Origin: an uncultured Bacteroidales bacterium
Lineage (GTDB): Bacteria > Bacteroidota > Bacteroidia > Bacteroidales > Muribaculaceae
DNA: 64,000 bases
Direction of reading: 5' to 3'
Assembly: GCA_902782465.1 (NCBI GenBank)
Contig: CACZNH010000001.1
Location: forward strand, 124,001 to 188,000
Made by a program: the position numbers and the translations under genes. Of this stretch, positions 25,724-34,551 are shown piece by piece. The notes beneath the pieces are model-generated. The model searched no databases. It was not told where the DNA came from and was given only the letters and a program-made list of their open reading frames with translations. Each line of letters begins with the position of its first letter. Positions within the stretch are counted from its first letter, which is position 1.

Positions 25724-27505
25724 TTACATGCCTTGCAGCAACTTGTCGATGAGGGTTGTCACGTCACCGATGGTTATCTTGCCGTCGCCGTCGGCATCGC
25801 CGTTGGGCAGCGGGTTGGCGGGATCGCCATAGAGCAGGTAATCAGAGATATCGGAAATGTCACCGATGTTTACCTGTCCGTCACCGTCCACGTCGCCGGG
25901 GATGTCCGATACGGGACCATTGTACCTGATCGTGTAGCCGCCGCTGCCGCCATTTCGCGAAAGTCTGATGTAATAGATACCCGCTGTCATATTAATTTTC
26001 TGGTAGGTGATAGTAGTAGAATAACTGCCAGCGTTGCCAGAGAAACTGCTCAACTTATTGAGGTTATTGTTCTGGTAGCTATAGATTTCGCAGTAATAGG
26101 GGTAAAGCTTCAGGTCATTTGAGGCGACATTGGCACTGATGTCGATATCACCATCCTTGGGAACGATGATGCGGTACCAGTCCTGGTTGTCGGTGACGTC
26201 GTCCGAGGTTCGATAACCCAAGCGGCCCTCAGAAGTTTTGCCGTTGAGCAGGCGGTTATAGTGCTGGTAGTCATCGTCTGGCTCAAAGTCATTCTCCTGC
26301 GGGCATGGCGTGAACTTGTAATACAGCTTATAGCCTCCACTGCCGTTGTTGCGTTGGAGGCAGATGTAGTATGTGCCCTTGCCCACGTCGGTGGCTTTGA
26401 ATGTGATGGTATCAGAATAATTGCCTGAATTACCCGTAAAATTGCTACGGCGATAAATATTATTGTCCTTGTAGCCGTTAAAGGTACAGTAGTAAGGGTA
26501 GAACTTCAGATCCGCGGTAGCGGTAACTGTGAACTCAACCTGACCTTCCTCGGGAACGACGATTTTGTACCAGTCCTGAGTGTCGGTGACATCATCCGAT
26601 GAGCGGTAGCCTAATCTACCCTGGACAGTCTTGCCACTTTCAAGCAGGGTGGAATGCTCAAAGTCATTATTGGCTTCCGGGTCAGCTGATTGCGGGCATG
26701 GCGTGAACTTGTAATGCAGCCTATAGCCTCCGTTGCCGCTGTTGCGTTGGAGGCAGATGTAGTATGTGCCTGCGCCCACGTCGGTGGCTTTGAATGTGAT
26801 GGTGTCAGAATAATTGCCTGTATTACCCGTAAAATTGCTACGGCGATAAATATCATTGTTCTTGTAGCCGTTAAAGGTACAGTAGTAAGGGTAGAACTTC
26901 AGATCCTCGGTAGCGGTAACTGTGAACTCAACCTGACCTTCCTCGGGAACGACGATTTTGTACCAGTCCTGGGTGTCGGTGACATCATCTGATGAGCGGT
27001 AGCCTAATCTGCCCTGCACGGTGCTGCCGCTCTGCAGCAGGCTGGCACTCGTATACTCGTTGTTAGGCTCCGGGTCATTGGAAAGCTGGCACTGTGTAAA
27101 TGTGTATTTCAGTTTGAAAGATCCACTGCCGCTATAGCGTTTAATATTGATGTAGTAGGTGCCCTTGCCCACGTCGGAGGCTTGGTAGGTGATGGTATCA
27201 CCGTATGAGCCGGTTAAATTTCCCGAAAAATGGCCTCGCGTAATAATAGCATCGTCCTTGAAGCCATAAATAACAGAATTGTAGGAGTAAAACCTCAGAT
27301 CTTCGGTACCTGTAACTGTCAGTTGAACCTTGCCCTCTGTCGTCACATTAATTTTGTACCAGACCTCGGTGGTCGAGGCGTCGAGTGTGGCGGTCTTGGT
27401 CTGTCCACTGCTGATGAGCGTGGCGGTCTGCCACGAGGTGCCTTGTGCCAGCAATCCCATCGAGGTCGCCAGCAAGGCTGTTATTAGTAATAATAATTTC
27501 TTCAT
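25724..27505 (-). CDS. Secreted protein with four PPC-like repeats and a dockerin
   Basis: 593 aa. Signal peptide (MKKLLLLITALLATSMGLLA). Four beta-sandwich repeats of about 131 aa resemble bacterial pre-peptidase C-terminal (PPC) domains; each contains DWYKIVVPEEGQVEFTVTAT and GTYYICLQRN-like motifs. A C-terminal dockerin-like pair (DVDGDGQVNIGDISD, DADGDGKITIGDVT) completes the protein. No catalytic domain is present, so it is probably a surface or adhesive protein. Repeats 2 and 3 are nearly identical at the DNA level (393-bp period), suggesting recent duplication or gene conversion. It lies downstream of a Kelch-AraC regulator that may control it. A TACCTTTG box sits at 27639. Confidence 0.82.
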   Translation of the reverse strand: MKKLLLLITALLATSMGLLAQGTSWQTATLISSGQTKTATLDASTTEVWYKINVTTEGKVQLTVTGTEDLRFYSYNSVIYGFKDDAIITRGHFSGNLTGSYGDTITYQASDVGKGTYYINIKRYSGSGSFKLKYTFTQCQLSNDPEPNNEYTSASLLQSGSTVQGRLGYRSSDDVTDTQDWYKIVVPEEGQVEFTVTATEDLKFYPYYCTFNGYKNNDIYRRSNFTGNTGNYSDTITFKATDVGAGTYYICLQRNSGNGGYRLHYKFTPCPQSADPEANNDFEHSTLLESGKTVQGRLGYRSSDDVTDTQDWYKIVVPEEGQVEFTVTATADLKFYPYYCTFNGYKDNNIYRRSNFTGNSGNYSDTITFKATDVGKGTYYICLQRNNGSGGYKLYYKFTPCPQENDFEPDDDYQHYNRLLNGKTSEGRLGYRTSDDVTDNQDWYRIIVPKDGDIDISANVASNDLKLYPYYCEIYSYQNNNLNKLSSFSGNAGSYSTTITYQKINMTAGIYYIRLSRNGGSGGYTIRYNGPVSDIPGDVDGDGQVNIGDISDISDYLLYGDPANPLPNGDADGDGKITIGDVTTLIDKLLQGM

Positions 27506-27638
27506 AATTCTTATTTTTTTGGAGTTAATAAAATATTATACTGTGAATAGGTTAGTTTCTTATAAAAAATGATTTGGAGAAATGTTATCGTGGTTTATTA
27601 TAGTTTTGGAGAGTTGTTTTGTTGCAATTTTTCACTTG

Positions 27639-27646
27639 CAAAGGTA
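27639..27646 (-). promoter_or_regulatory. Promoter -7 box of the four-repeat dockerin gene
   Basis: TACCTTTG on the minus strand, about 134 bp before the start, downstream of the terminator hairpin at 27682. Confidence 0.5.
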
Positions 27647-27681
27647 GTGAAACGATGCTTTTGGATTACTCTCAAAAATGC

Positions 27682-27719
27682 AAAATCGACTCTCATTTTT
27701 ATTTTTGAGAGTCGATTTT
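27682..27719 (-). terminator. Terminator of the Kelch-AraC regulator gene
   Basis: Perfect stem AAAATCGACTCTCA/TGAGAGTCGATTTT with an A/T loop, 53 bp after the regulator stop. It can also end transcription from the other side. Confidence 0.75.
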
Positions 27720-27772
27720 ATGGATTGTAGACGAAAAAATCGGTTTTGATAACGAAATCTCGGGTGGATTAC

Positions 27773-29506
27773 CTAGAGATTGTTGTTCCGCCACTCGTTG
27801 GGAGTGTTTCCTGTAATGGACTTGAAGATGCGGTAAAATGACGCTTCGCTTGAAAAACCTGATGAAATATACACCTCGGTAATCTTGAGTTCGCGTTGGG
27901 TGCGCATGAGTTCTTGGGCATGTGTCACGCGGTAGGTGTTGACGAACTGGGGGAAGGTGCAGTTGCGGTTCGCCCTGATGCAGTTGGAGAGAACGATGCG
28001 TGTCGTGCCCAGGGCTTGGGCAACGTCGGTCGCCTTGAGGTCGGGGTTCAGGTAGAGTTGATGCTGCTCCATCATCTGGCACAGGCGATGCATCAGTTCG
28101 GCTTCACCCTCGTTGCCGGGAACGTCATTAGCGGCCACGCCATTAGCGGTCACGACATCTGTAGCCACGTCATCAGCGGCCACGCCGAGGCGAGGCCCTA
28201 CACGGCGACGGCTTGCACCCCTCCAGATGAGCCATGCCACCAATGCTGCTGCCAGCAGGGCGATAAGTATCCATCCCCACAGGGGCAGCCGGTTCATATA
28301 TTTTCCCAAGCCCGCTTTTGGGGTGTTTGGGCCGACGTGCAGCAGCCAAACGGCGGCCGTGGGCAAGAAATTACTGCTTGTGGGCAAGCCACCTATCATC
28401 ATCAGGTCACCGTCTTCGGTCAGCAGGGCATTCTGTGAGTCCATATCGGGGTGCACATCGGTGTAAAAGCACGTCAGGTGTGCCGGTGAAACGGCATAGT
28501 CGATCGCGAGGACATAGAGGTGTAATGAGTCAGTTTCCAATAAGAAATCGGTATCGCCCCCGATGAGATACGCTCGCCGATGCTGTCGGTCAGCAATTAT
28601 GCTGTTGAGGTAGTGGATGCTGTCCCGCTGGAATGACTTGGGGATGGGTACATCGGTAGGCAGCAGTGAGAACTCCCCGTTGGTTACACGGGCAATGGCT
28701 ATTTCACCCTGGTCACTAAAAACGGGAATCAGATAGGAATAGTCTTCCTTGGCCTCATCGCCGATAAAGCAATGGGATGCAGGCCAATATCTGTCATTAC
28801 GGAGAAATCTCCATGTCTCCAGCAGGGGCACATGATAAGGCTCGCCGCGCAGCCTGTCCACCACGGGGAGGGTAATCTGCCGCCCGATGGTGTCTCCGCC
28901 GCCAACGATGATGGCGTCATCCCTGGCGATGCGCAGGATATGCGGGGTGCACCGCCCGACGGCAACGTCCTTCACAGGCAGGAACTGACCCTTGCCGTCA
29001 TACATCTCGATGGCATCCTTGTGATACCAGTTGCCGGCAATGACAACCCTGTCGTCATCCAAAGCCAGTGCCGACGGTTTTGCCCGCTTGGTGTCTAGAC
29101 TGGCAAAGCCTTGGCAGGTATGTGACTGCGGGTCATAGAGTTCGGCCTCAAAGCTTTGCCCGATGCCCAGATTCTTCTCATGGCCTCCGACGATGAGCAC
29201 CTTGCCCGTCGAGAGCTGTACGGCGCAGCCGTCGTCGTGTGTAAAGGCCATATCCACCAAGTGCCACTTGCCGCCCTTGTAGTATTCCAGGGTGGGCGTG
29301 GGCACGAAGTTGGTGGTGTGGCCACCGAAGACTGTTGGGTTTCCGTTCACATTCAGCACGGAATGGCCGTGGCGGGGTATGTTCAGGTCGGCAATGCGCT
29401 CGGCCTGAATTTTGACCATGGGACACTGCGCAACCGTGTTGCCGCCAGTCTGAGCTGTCAGCGGCAACAAGGCCATTAGGCAATATATGGTTACAAGGTA
29501 TCTCAC
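27773..29506 (-). CDS. Membrane-bound one-component regulator: Kelch-like propeller, TM helix, AraC HTH
   Basis: 577 aa from a GTG at 29506, chosen because it gives a normal signal sequence (RYLVTIYCLMALLPLTAQ); a TTG at 29527 is the alternative. The periplasmic Kelch/galactose-oxidase-like propeller has repeats such as VNGNPTVFGGHTTNFVPTPT and STGKVLIVGGHEKN. One membrane helix (WILIALLAAALVAWLIW) and a linker follow. The cytoplasmic AraC-type double HTH covers about the last 105 residues (ATDVAQALGTTRIVLSNCIR, ITEVYISSGFSSEASFYRIF). This design senses an extracytoplasmic ligand and acts directly on DNA. Its linker contains the REP-like palindrome in frame (VGPRLGVA). Promoter at 29562. Confidence 0.87.
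   Translation of the reverse strand: MRYLVTIYCLMALLPLTAQTGGNTVAQCPMVKIQAERIADLNIPRHGHSVLNVNGNPTVFGGHTTNFVPTPTLEYYKGGKWHLVDMAFTHDDGCAVQLSTGKVLIVGGHEKNLGIGQSFEAELYDPQSHTCQGFASLDTKRAKPSALALDDDRVVIAGNWYHKDAIEMYDGKGQFLPVKDVAVGRCTPHILRIARDDAIIVGGGDTIGRQITLPVVDRLRGEPYHVPLLETWRFLRNDRYWPASHCFIGDEAKEDYSYLIPVFSDQGEIAIARVTNGEFSLLPTDVPIPKSFQRDSIHYLNSIIADRQHRRAYLIGGDTDFLLETDSLHLYVLAIDYAVSPAHLTCFYTDVHPDMDSQNALLTEDGDLMMIGGLPTSSNFLPTAAVWLLHVGPNTPKAGLGKYMNRLPLWGWILIALLAAALVAWLIWRGASRRRVGPRLGVAADDVATDVVTANGVAANDVPGNEGEAELMHRLCQMMEQHQLYLNPDLKATDVAQALGTTRIVLSNCIRANRNCTFPQFVNTYRVTHAQELMRTQRELKITEVYISSGFSSEASFYRIFKSITGNTPNEWRNNNL
28178..28202. repeat. REP-like palindrome inside the Kelch-AraC gene
   Basis: GGCCACGCCGAGGCGAGGCC followed by CTACA; encodes VGPRLGVA in the linker. 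Same family as 11851, 52313 and 60450. Confidence 0.7.
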
Positions 29507-29561
29507 TTGATAAGTCAAAAGAGTCAACCCGATGTAAAACTATTGGTTATTTGATTCGCGA

Positions 29562-29592
29562 CAAAAGTAGTCATTCTCAACGAGAAGACCAA
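29562..29592 (-). promoter_or_regulatory. Bacteroidetes promoter of the Kelch-AraC gene
   Basis: Minus strand: TTG, 20 nt spacer, TACTTTTG. Confidence 0.65.
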
Positions 29593-29624
29593 GTTTCTGC
29601 CATTTTTGTGATGAAATGATGGTC

Positions 29625-30551
29625 TCACAGGCGGATGAGGGCGACGCCTGCGAGCATAAGCAGGATGCCGACAACCTGAGGCCAGGTGACGGACTTGCGC
29701 GGGGCGCCGAGCCAGCCACAGTGCTCCATAAGCATGCTCAGACCCAGCTGTCCCACAAGCAGCGACATGGTGAAGACGCCGACGCCAACGTGCGCCACAA
29801 GCCAGGCGTTACCCAGCACGATGACCGCTCCACACAGGCCACCGAGCCACATCCATGAGGGATACTGGCGGCTGAAGGCCTTGCCGATGAGCTGCGTCTT
29901 GCCCAAGCAGGTGCAGAAGAGCAACAGTGCCACTGTGGCGACAAAGAAGGCTACGGTAGTCGCCTGGATGGGATTGCCGACGATGGCCGACAGTTGGGCA
30001 TAGGCTCCGGTGATGCTTGCCGACAGGCAACCCGACAGGACTGCCATGAGCTGCCAGAACAGTTGGCGTGAACCGCGGGCGGCACCAGCGGGCGGCTGAG
30101 CCTTGAGACGCGGCAGGATGACAACGAGTGTCACACCCACGATGAGCAACAGCGAGCCGATGATGCGGCTGGTGCCGAGGGGGATGACCCGGGCACCGAA
30201 CCAGCCGAAGTGGTCAATGAGCAAACTGAAAATCAGTTGGCTGAACATCGGAATGACGATGGCCTGCAGCTGTCCGATTTCCTTGAACAGGTGGATGGCG
30301 ATGGTGATGGTCACCACGGCGACGATGCCGACAAACCAGCTCCAAGCGGGTGCTGTGGCGAGCATCTGGCTGGTGGGCAGGATGGGTATGCCCGCCATCA
30401 GCGACACGAGCAGCAATGCCAACGTCGATACCGAGAAGGAAACGAGCGTGGAGACATAGGCAGGGCCGACGGCTCCCCGCAACCGTGAGTTGGCGGCTGT
30501 CTGGAAGGGCACCAACAGGCCCATAGCCAAAGCTATAATTACATAAAACAT
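29625..30551 (-). CDS. YdcZ-type DMT superfamily transporter (DUF606)
   Basis: 308 aa with about ten membrane helices arranged as two five-helix DUF606 halves. The first begins ALAMGLLVPFQTAANSRLRG and the second GCLSASITGAYAQLSAIVG. Each half repeats a short-helix pattern typical of YdcZ/EamA drug-metabolite transporters. It sits in the inner membrane; the substrate is unknown. It starts 11 bp after the MmcQ-like gene, so the two are likely cotranscribed. Confidence 0.88.
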   Translation of the reverse strand: MFYVIIALAMGLLVPFQTAANSRLRGAVGPAYVSTLVSFSVSTLALLLVSLMAGIPILPTSQMLATAPAWSWFVGIVAVVTITIAIHLFKEIGQLQAIVIPMFSQLIFSLLIDHFGWFGARVIPLGTSRIIGSLLLIVGVTLVVILPRLKAQPPAGAARGSRQLFWQLMAVLSGCLSASITGAYAQLSAIVGNPIQATTVAFFVATVALLLFCTCLGKTQLIGKAFSRQYPSWMWLGGLCGAVIVLGNAWLVAHVGVGVFTMSLLVGQLGLSMLMEHCGWLGAPRKSVTWPQVVGILLMLAGVALIRL

Positions 30552-30562
30552 GGTATGAATTT

Positions 30563-30922
30563 TTAAGTTGTGAGTAATAAAAGTGTACGGGTGCGTCGTG
30601 GCAAACGGCTGGCGACGAGGCGGAACGAGGCGGTGATCTGTTCTTTGACAAAAGCATCGTCCAGCTCGTTGAGGTAGAGGTCGCTCCAGTGCCGCTTGTT
30701 CATGTGATAGGCAGGACGCACGCCGCCGTAGCGTTCCCGCAGGTCGATGGCGACATCAGGGGGTAACTTCACCGCCACGCGCGGTTCGGGCGCGTCAAGC
30801 TGCATGAGCATGAACCACTTGTCGGCAATGCGCCACGATACCCACTGCTCGGCGAATAAGTCCTCGGTGACTTGCCCGTGCAACCCCAACGCAAACTCCC
30901 TTACAGATTCAATATCCATCAT
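30563..30922 (-). CDS. MmcQ/YjbR family protein
   Basis: 119 aa. Family pattern: IESVREFALGLHGQVTEDLF, then WRIADKWFMLMQLDAPEPRVAVK, and the end motif HMNKRHWSDLYLNELDD. MmcQ/YjbR proteins have a double-wing DNA-binding-like fold, and their function is poorly defined. The C-terminal KEQITASFRLVASRLPRRTR is typical. It precedes the YdcZ-type transporter by 11 bp. Confidence 0.9.
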   Translation of the reverse strand: MMDIESVREFALGLHGQVTEDLFAEQWVSWRIADKWFMLMQLDAPEPRVAVKLPPDVAIDLRERYGGVRPAYHMNKRHWSDLYLNELDDAFVKEQITASFRLVASRLPRRTRTLLLLTT

Positions 30923-30998
30923 TCATTCCGTTGATTGATAAGGTAGTCTTAAAAAACTTGATTAGCCCAAATGCGGAATGCCGTACGACGTTTGCTTT

Positions 30999-31541
30999 TT
31001 AGACGATTTCCTCGAGGGCGCCGGTTTCGGAGTCGATGATGAAGCCGCGGACATTGATGTCGCGGGGCATCAGCGGGTGGGTCTTGATGGTATCGACGGT
31101 CTTGCGCACCGACTCGGGGGTGTCCTTGAAGCCCTCGAGCCAATGGTCGAGGTCGATGCCGCACATGCGGATGGTGTCGAGTGTCTCGTCGCTCACGCCA
31201 CGCCTGAGCATCTCGTCATGGAAGTGGCTGTAGCTCATGTGGCAGGCTCCGCAATGGGAATGTGCCACGACCATGATTTCCTGTACTCCCAGTTCATAGA
31301 CGGCGACAATAAGGCTACGCATCGCCGAGTCGAAGGGCGAAATCACCAGCCCACCGGCATTCTTGATGATTTTGGCGTCACCGTTCTTCAGCCCAAGGGC
31401 TGCGGGCAGCAGCTCGGTCAAGCGGGTGTCCATGCAGGAGAGCACCGCCAGTTTCTTGTCGGGATACTTGTCGGTTACAAACTGCTCATAACACTTTCGG
31501 GCAACAAACGTCTTGTTGTATTCAATAATCTGGTCAATCAT
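30999..31541 (-). CDS. Beta-class carbonic anhydrase
   Basis: 180 aa from the ATG at 31541; the frame runs further upstream but there overlaps the TfoX-like gene. Zinc ligands Cys36, His94 and Cys97 (LSCMDTR, VVAHSHCGAC) and the Asp38-Arg40 dyad are all present, so it should be active in converting CO2 to bicarbonate in the cytoplasm. Its ATG overlaps the TGA of the TfoX-like gene (ATGA), and that gene in turn overlaps the C10 peptidase gene, making a three-gene translationally coupled operon. Confidence 0.93.
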   Translation of the reverse strand: MIDQIIEYNKTFVARKCYEQFVTDKYPDKKLAVLSCMDTRLTELLPAALGLKNGDAKIIKNAGGLVISPFDSAMRSLIVAVYELGVQEIMVVAHSHCGACHMSYSHFHDEMLRRGVSDETLDTIRMCGIDLDHWLEGFKDTPESVRKTVDTIKTHPLMPRDINVRGFIIDSETGALEEIV

Positions 31542-31864
31542 GATGATTTTTTCTTTTTCTTGGGTTTGGGTTCTGGCAGGGCTTTGCAGGTCTCCCGCAC
31601 GAGCATGGCGAGGTAGTCGTGGTCGTCCACGTCGGCGATGAGGAAATAGTCCTTGGCACCCTCGTAGGGAGGCCGCAGTTCTACCGTGCGCAGCAGGGGC
31701 CGTACTGCCTCGGTGGGCTTGAGGTATAAGCAGTCGTCGCAGATGAGCCCGAAAATCTTGCCGTCGCAATAGATGCCGTACTCACCGAACATCTTCTTGA
31801 CGATGATCTCGCCTGCTCCAGCGCACTGGTCGGCGATGTATTGTGCGAAGTCGGAGCTGGTCAT
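31538..31864 (-). CDS. TfoX/Sxy N-terminal domain protein
   Basis: 108 aa. The TfoX N-terminal fold is clear: IIVKKMFGEYGIYCDGKIFGLICDDCLYLKPT, then PPYEGAKDYFLIADVDDHDYL. In gammaproteobacteria TfoX/Sxy acts with CRP in competence, but short stand-alone domain proteins like this one have no settled function. It ends in a poly-lysine tail (KPKKKKKSS). Both ends overlap neighbours by the 4-bp ATGA junction, so it is expressed together with the secreted peptidase upstream and the carbonic anhydrase downstream. Confidence 0.88.
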   Translation of the reverse strand: MTSSDFAQYIADQCAGAGEIIVKKMFGEYGIYCDGKIFGLICDDCLYLKPTEAVRPLLRTVELRPPYEGAKDYFLIADVDDHDYLAMLVRETCKALPEPKPKKKKKSS

Positions 31865-34413
31865 TTCAGAATCAGGCCGATCACCACGTTGATGTCGGCA
31901 ATGTTCACCACTCCGTCGCCATTGACGTCGCCAGCAGCCGTTGTCTTGCCTGCCAGGATGAGATTAATCAAGGCATTGATGTCGGCGATATTGACGGCAC
32001 CGTCATCGTTGACGTCACCCGTATTCAGGTTGTCGTCGTAGTAGAGGGTGAAGTCATCGACGTAGGTCGAACCCGTACCGCCACCTGTCATGGCAATGCG
32101 GAAGGTGGCAGGCTGTGAGGCCTTCAGGTCAAGAATCCATCGGGCCACAGTCCGGCTCTTGTCGGGCACTTCAGCCGCATCCTGATTCTCGAGGGTGTTG
32201 ACCTTAATCCATGTTGTGCCGTTATCAACCGAATATTCCAACGTGTACTTGGCCGCCGTTGTTAACGGGTTGAAGAAGGTCGCCTGAGCCAGGAAGAAAT
32301 TGTGATTCAGAGACTCGGTGGTATAGAAGGTGCTGGGTTTCTTCATCATCACGGCATTGGTGCCGTTGCAGCGGTCCTCGCCTGGGGCGCGCACGCCGCT
32401 CTTGGTGAAGCTCCACTTGGTGAACTTGCCCTGTACGTTCTTTTCGCTGGTGCTGCTGTTGGCGTTCATGGACTCGAAGTCCTCGACGAGTTCATCGCAG
32501 ATGGGTAAGACAATGATGGGTAAGACGACCTCGCTGATGTCCATCCAGCCCTCTTGTTTCATCATGCGGTTGCCGCTCTCGTCATTCACTACCAGGTCGT
32601 AGCTTCCCCACTGGTCGGGAGCGGTTATCTGCATGTGGTAGGTCGTCTCGGTGTTGCTCGGCAGCTGGACTTGGCATAATTCACCGCTGGTGACCTCGTT
32701 GCCGTCCTTGAGCAAGGACAGATAAACATTACCCGTGGGACCGTTGCCGCCCCACCAGTTGCGGTAGAACATGGTCACCTCGACATCCATGGGATCGTTG
32801 ATTGTGACAGAGCCGGGCACGAAGATGGATTGCACGCTGTACAAGTTGGACAGGAAGCAGTCGGACAGGTAGGCGGTGTCGCCCTGCACGGTCATCTTGA
32901 TGTACACTTCCTTGCCGCTGAAGTCCATCACGGGGTGGTCGTAGTTGGCGCCCTCGTCGAGCGAGAAGGCCAGCTTGATTTTGTATTCGCCCTCTTCGAG
33001 CGTGTTGGGCAGCGTGATGTTCACCTCTTCGCCCGCTGCCCACCAGTACTCGTTTAGAGGCTCCTTGTGCGAGAATTCCACATGTTGGCGTTCCACGCCA
33101 TCGCTGTCATAGACACTTGTCTTCAGAGGAATCAGACAGTAGTCCATGCGTCGTCCGTCGATGACCTCGCTGCCTGTCGTGTCGAGCTTGTTGCCCTGAA
33201 TTGCGATGTTGTCCATATTCAACCTAATGGTCCCGCCCAGCGGGGCAGAGGAAACCAAGGGATTCAACTGGCTGCGGATATACAGTACTTCAGGCACGGC
33301 GTCGGCCTGATGCTCGGGGATAACGCCCATCATGGCGTCCTGCATATACTTGAAATCGGAAGAGCCGGGATTGAGCACCGATGCCAGGAAGTAACCGTCA
33401 TAGGCACCGCCCCAGCCCCAGTTGACGTGAAAATAACCCCTGGCGTCAAAGCCGTCGAATACAAAGGCATGACCGCCCTCGTCGTCAAATCCGCAGTAGA
33501 TGATGGGTCGGCCCATGCTCAGTTCATCATAGAGGAACTGATCCCACTCGGTAGCGTTATAATAGTCGCGGTTGAGCAGATAGGACTTGGTGCTGTACTT
33601 GAAGTATTGCGACAATGCCCTCATGGCTGTCGTCTCCTGGGCACCGCTGCTGCTGCCGTAGCCCATGTCCACCGCGATGCCCACGTCGGACATCAGTTTG
33701 GCGACGGCTTCGCAGGACTCCTCGCTGCTTCCGGCATCATAATCGTCCAGCATCAGGTCCCACCGATAAACCGACTGGCTGAAGTCGGCACTGAGGTCGG
33801 TCGGCGTCATGTCATTCACATTGCAGTGGTAGGAATGGCTGCCCACGCCAACGTCGGGCCATTTGTGGAAGTTCATCACTTGGGCTGTTGCGGTGGCTAC
33901 GCATCCGGTAACGGCACGCTGGGTCTCTCCACTGCTGGTGGTGTAGGTGGGGCAGAGGTTATTGTAGGGCTCGCCCTGGTTCCAAATTGTCGTCATGAGG
34001 GGAGCGACTGCAGCCACACGTTGTGTGGGTTGGTGTGCTGTGGCGTTATTGTGCGATTGCAGGTAGGCAATCTGCTTGTCTATCGCGCCCATCCAGTACT
34101 GTACAGCGGGCGGCAGTGCGGCGGCAGTGAAATCGCCCTTCTCACCATAACCCAGCACCTGCGGCAAGCGGTCATCACCGGCTACGACGACAAAACCGCC
34201 GTGGACACCTCGGTCATAGACATAAAAACGCTCCTGTTCGGCAATATATGCCAGACGAAGCGTTGCATGACGGCCCTGTGCCGAGGTTTTGAGTGACTTG
34301 GCTGAGAAGAACTTGTCAGCCACTTGGCGGGCGGCTGTCTCGCTGACATGTGCCGCCTGAATACCCGACACGGTTGCCAGGGTGATGGCTAGAAGAAATA
34401 ATATTCGTTTCAT
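31861..34413 (-). CDS. C10 family (streptopain-like) cysteine peptidase with dockerin
   Basis: 850 aa from the ATG at 34413 (MKRILFLLAITLATVSGIQA signal peptide). A Spi-like pro-domain precedes the catalytic domain, with nucleophile Cys171 (AVTGCVATATAQVMN) and His315 (GGHAFVFDGF), then the family's FHVNWGWGGAYDGYF. After the peptidase come beta-sandwich modules (about 390-600), a jelly-roll-like domain (about 630-785) and a C-terminal dockerin pair (DVNDDGAVNIADINAL, DVNGDGVVNIADINVV). It is secreted or surface-attached, related to SpeB and Prevotella interpain A. Promoter at 34459. Confidence 0.93.
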   Translation of the reverse strand: MKRILFLLAITLATVSGIQAAHVSETAARQVADKFFSAKSLKTSAQGRHATLRLAYIAEQERFYVYDRGVHGGFVVVAGDDRLPQVLGYGEKGDFTAAALPPAVQYWMGAIDKQIAYLQSHNNATAHQPTQRVAAVAPLMTTIWNQGEPYNNLCPTYTTSSGETQRAVTGCVATATAQVMNFHKWPDVGVGSHSYHCNVNDMTPTDLSADFSQSVYRWDLMLDDYDAGSSEESCEAVAKLMSDVGIAVDMGYGSSSGAQETTAMRALSQYFKYSTKSYLLNRDYYNATEWDQFLYDELSMGRPIIYCGFDDEGGHAFVFDGFDARGYFHVNWGWGGAYDGYFLASVLNPGSSDFKYMQDAMMGVIPEHQADAVPEVLYIRSQLNPLVSSAPLGGTIRLNMDNIAIQGNKLDTTGSEVIDGRRMDYCLIPLKTSVYDSDGVERQHVEFSHKEPLNEYWWAAGEEVNITLPNTLEEGEYKIKLAFSLDEGANYDHPVMDFSGKEVYIKMTVQGDTAYLSDCFLSNLYSVQSIFVPGSVTINDPMDVEVTMFYRNWWGGNGPTGNVYLSLLKDGNEVTSGELCQVQLPSNTETTYHMQITAPDQWGSYDLVVNDESGNRMMKQEGWMDISEVVLPIIVLPICDELVEDFESMNANSSTSEKNVQGKFTKWSFTKSGVRAPGEDRCNGTNAVMMKKPSTFYTTESLNHNFFLAQATFFNPLTTAAKYTLEYSVDNGTTWIKVNTLENQDAAEVPDKSRTVARWILDLKASQPATFRIAMTGGGTGSTYVDDFTLYYDDNLNTGDVNDDGAVNIADINALINLILAGKTTAAGDVNGDGVVNIADINVVIGLILK

Positions 34414-34458
34414 GTTATGTAATGATATGATTGATGAATTCAACGTTAAAAAATCGGA

Positions 34459-34488
34459 CAAAAGTAATACATCTTGTTGAAAACTGCA
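34459..34488 (-). promoter_or_regulatory. Bacteroidetes promoter of the C10-TfoX-carbonic anhydrase operon
   Basis: Minus strand: TTG, 19 nt spacer, TACTTTTG; 46 bp before the peptidase start. Confidence 0.7.
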
Positions 34489-34551
34489 AGACGAGCACTT
34501 TTTCTTACCGAAATGGTGGAGTTGATGCCTGATTAGATTTCTGTGTCCGAT

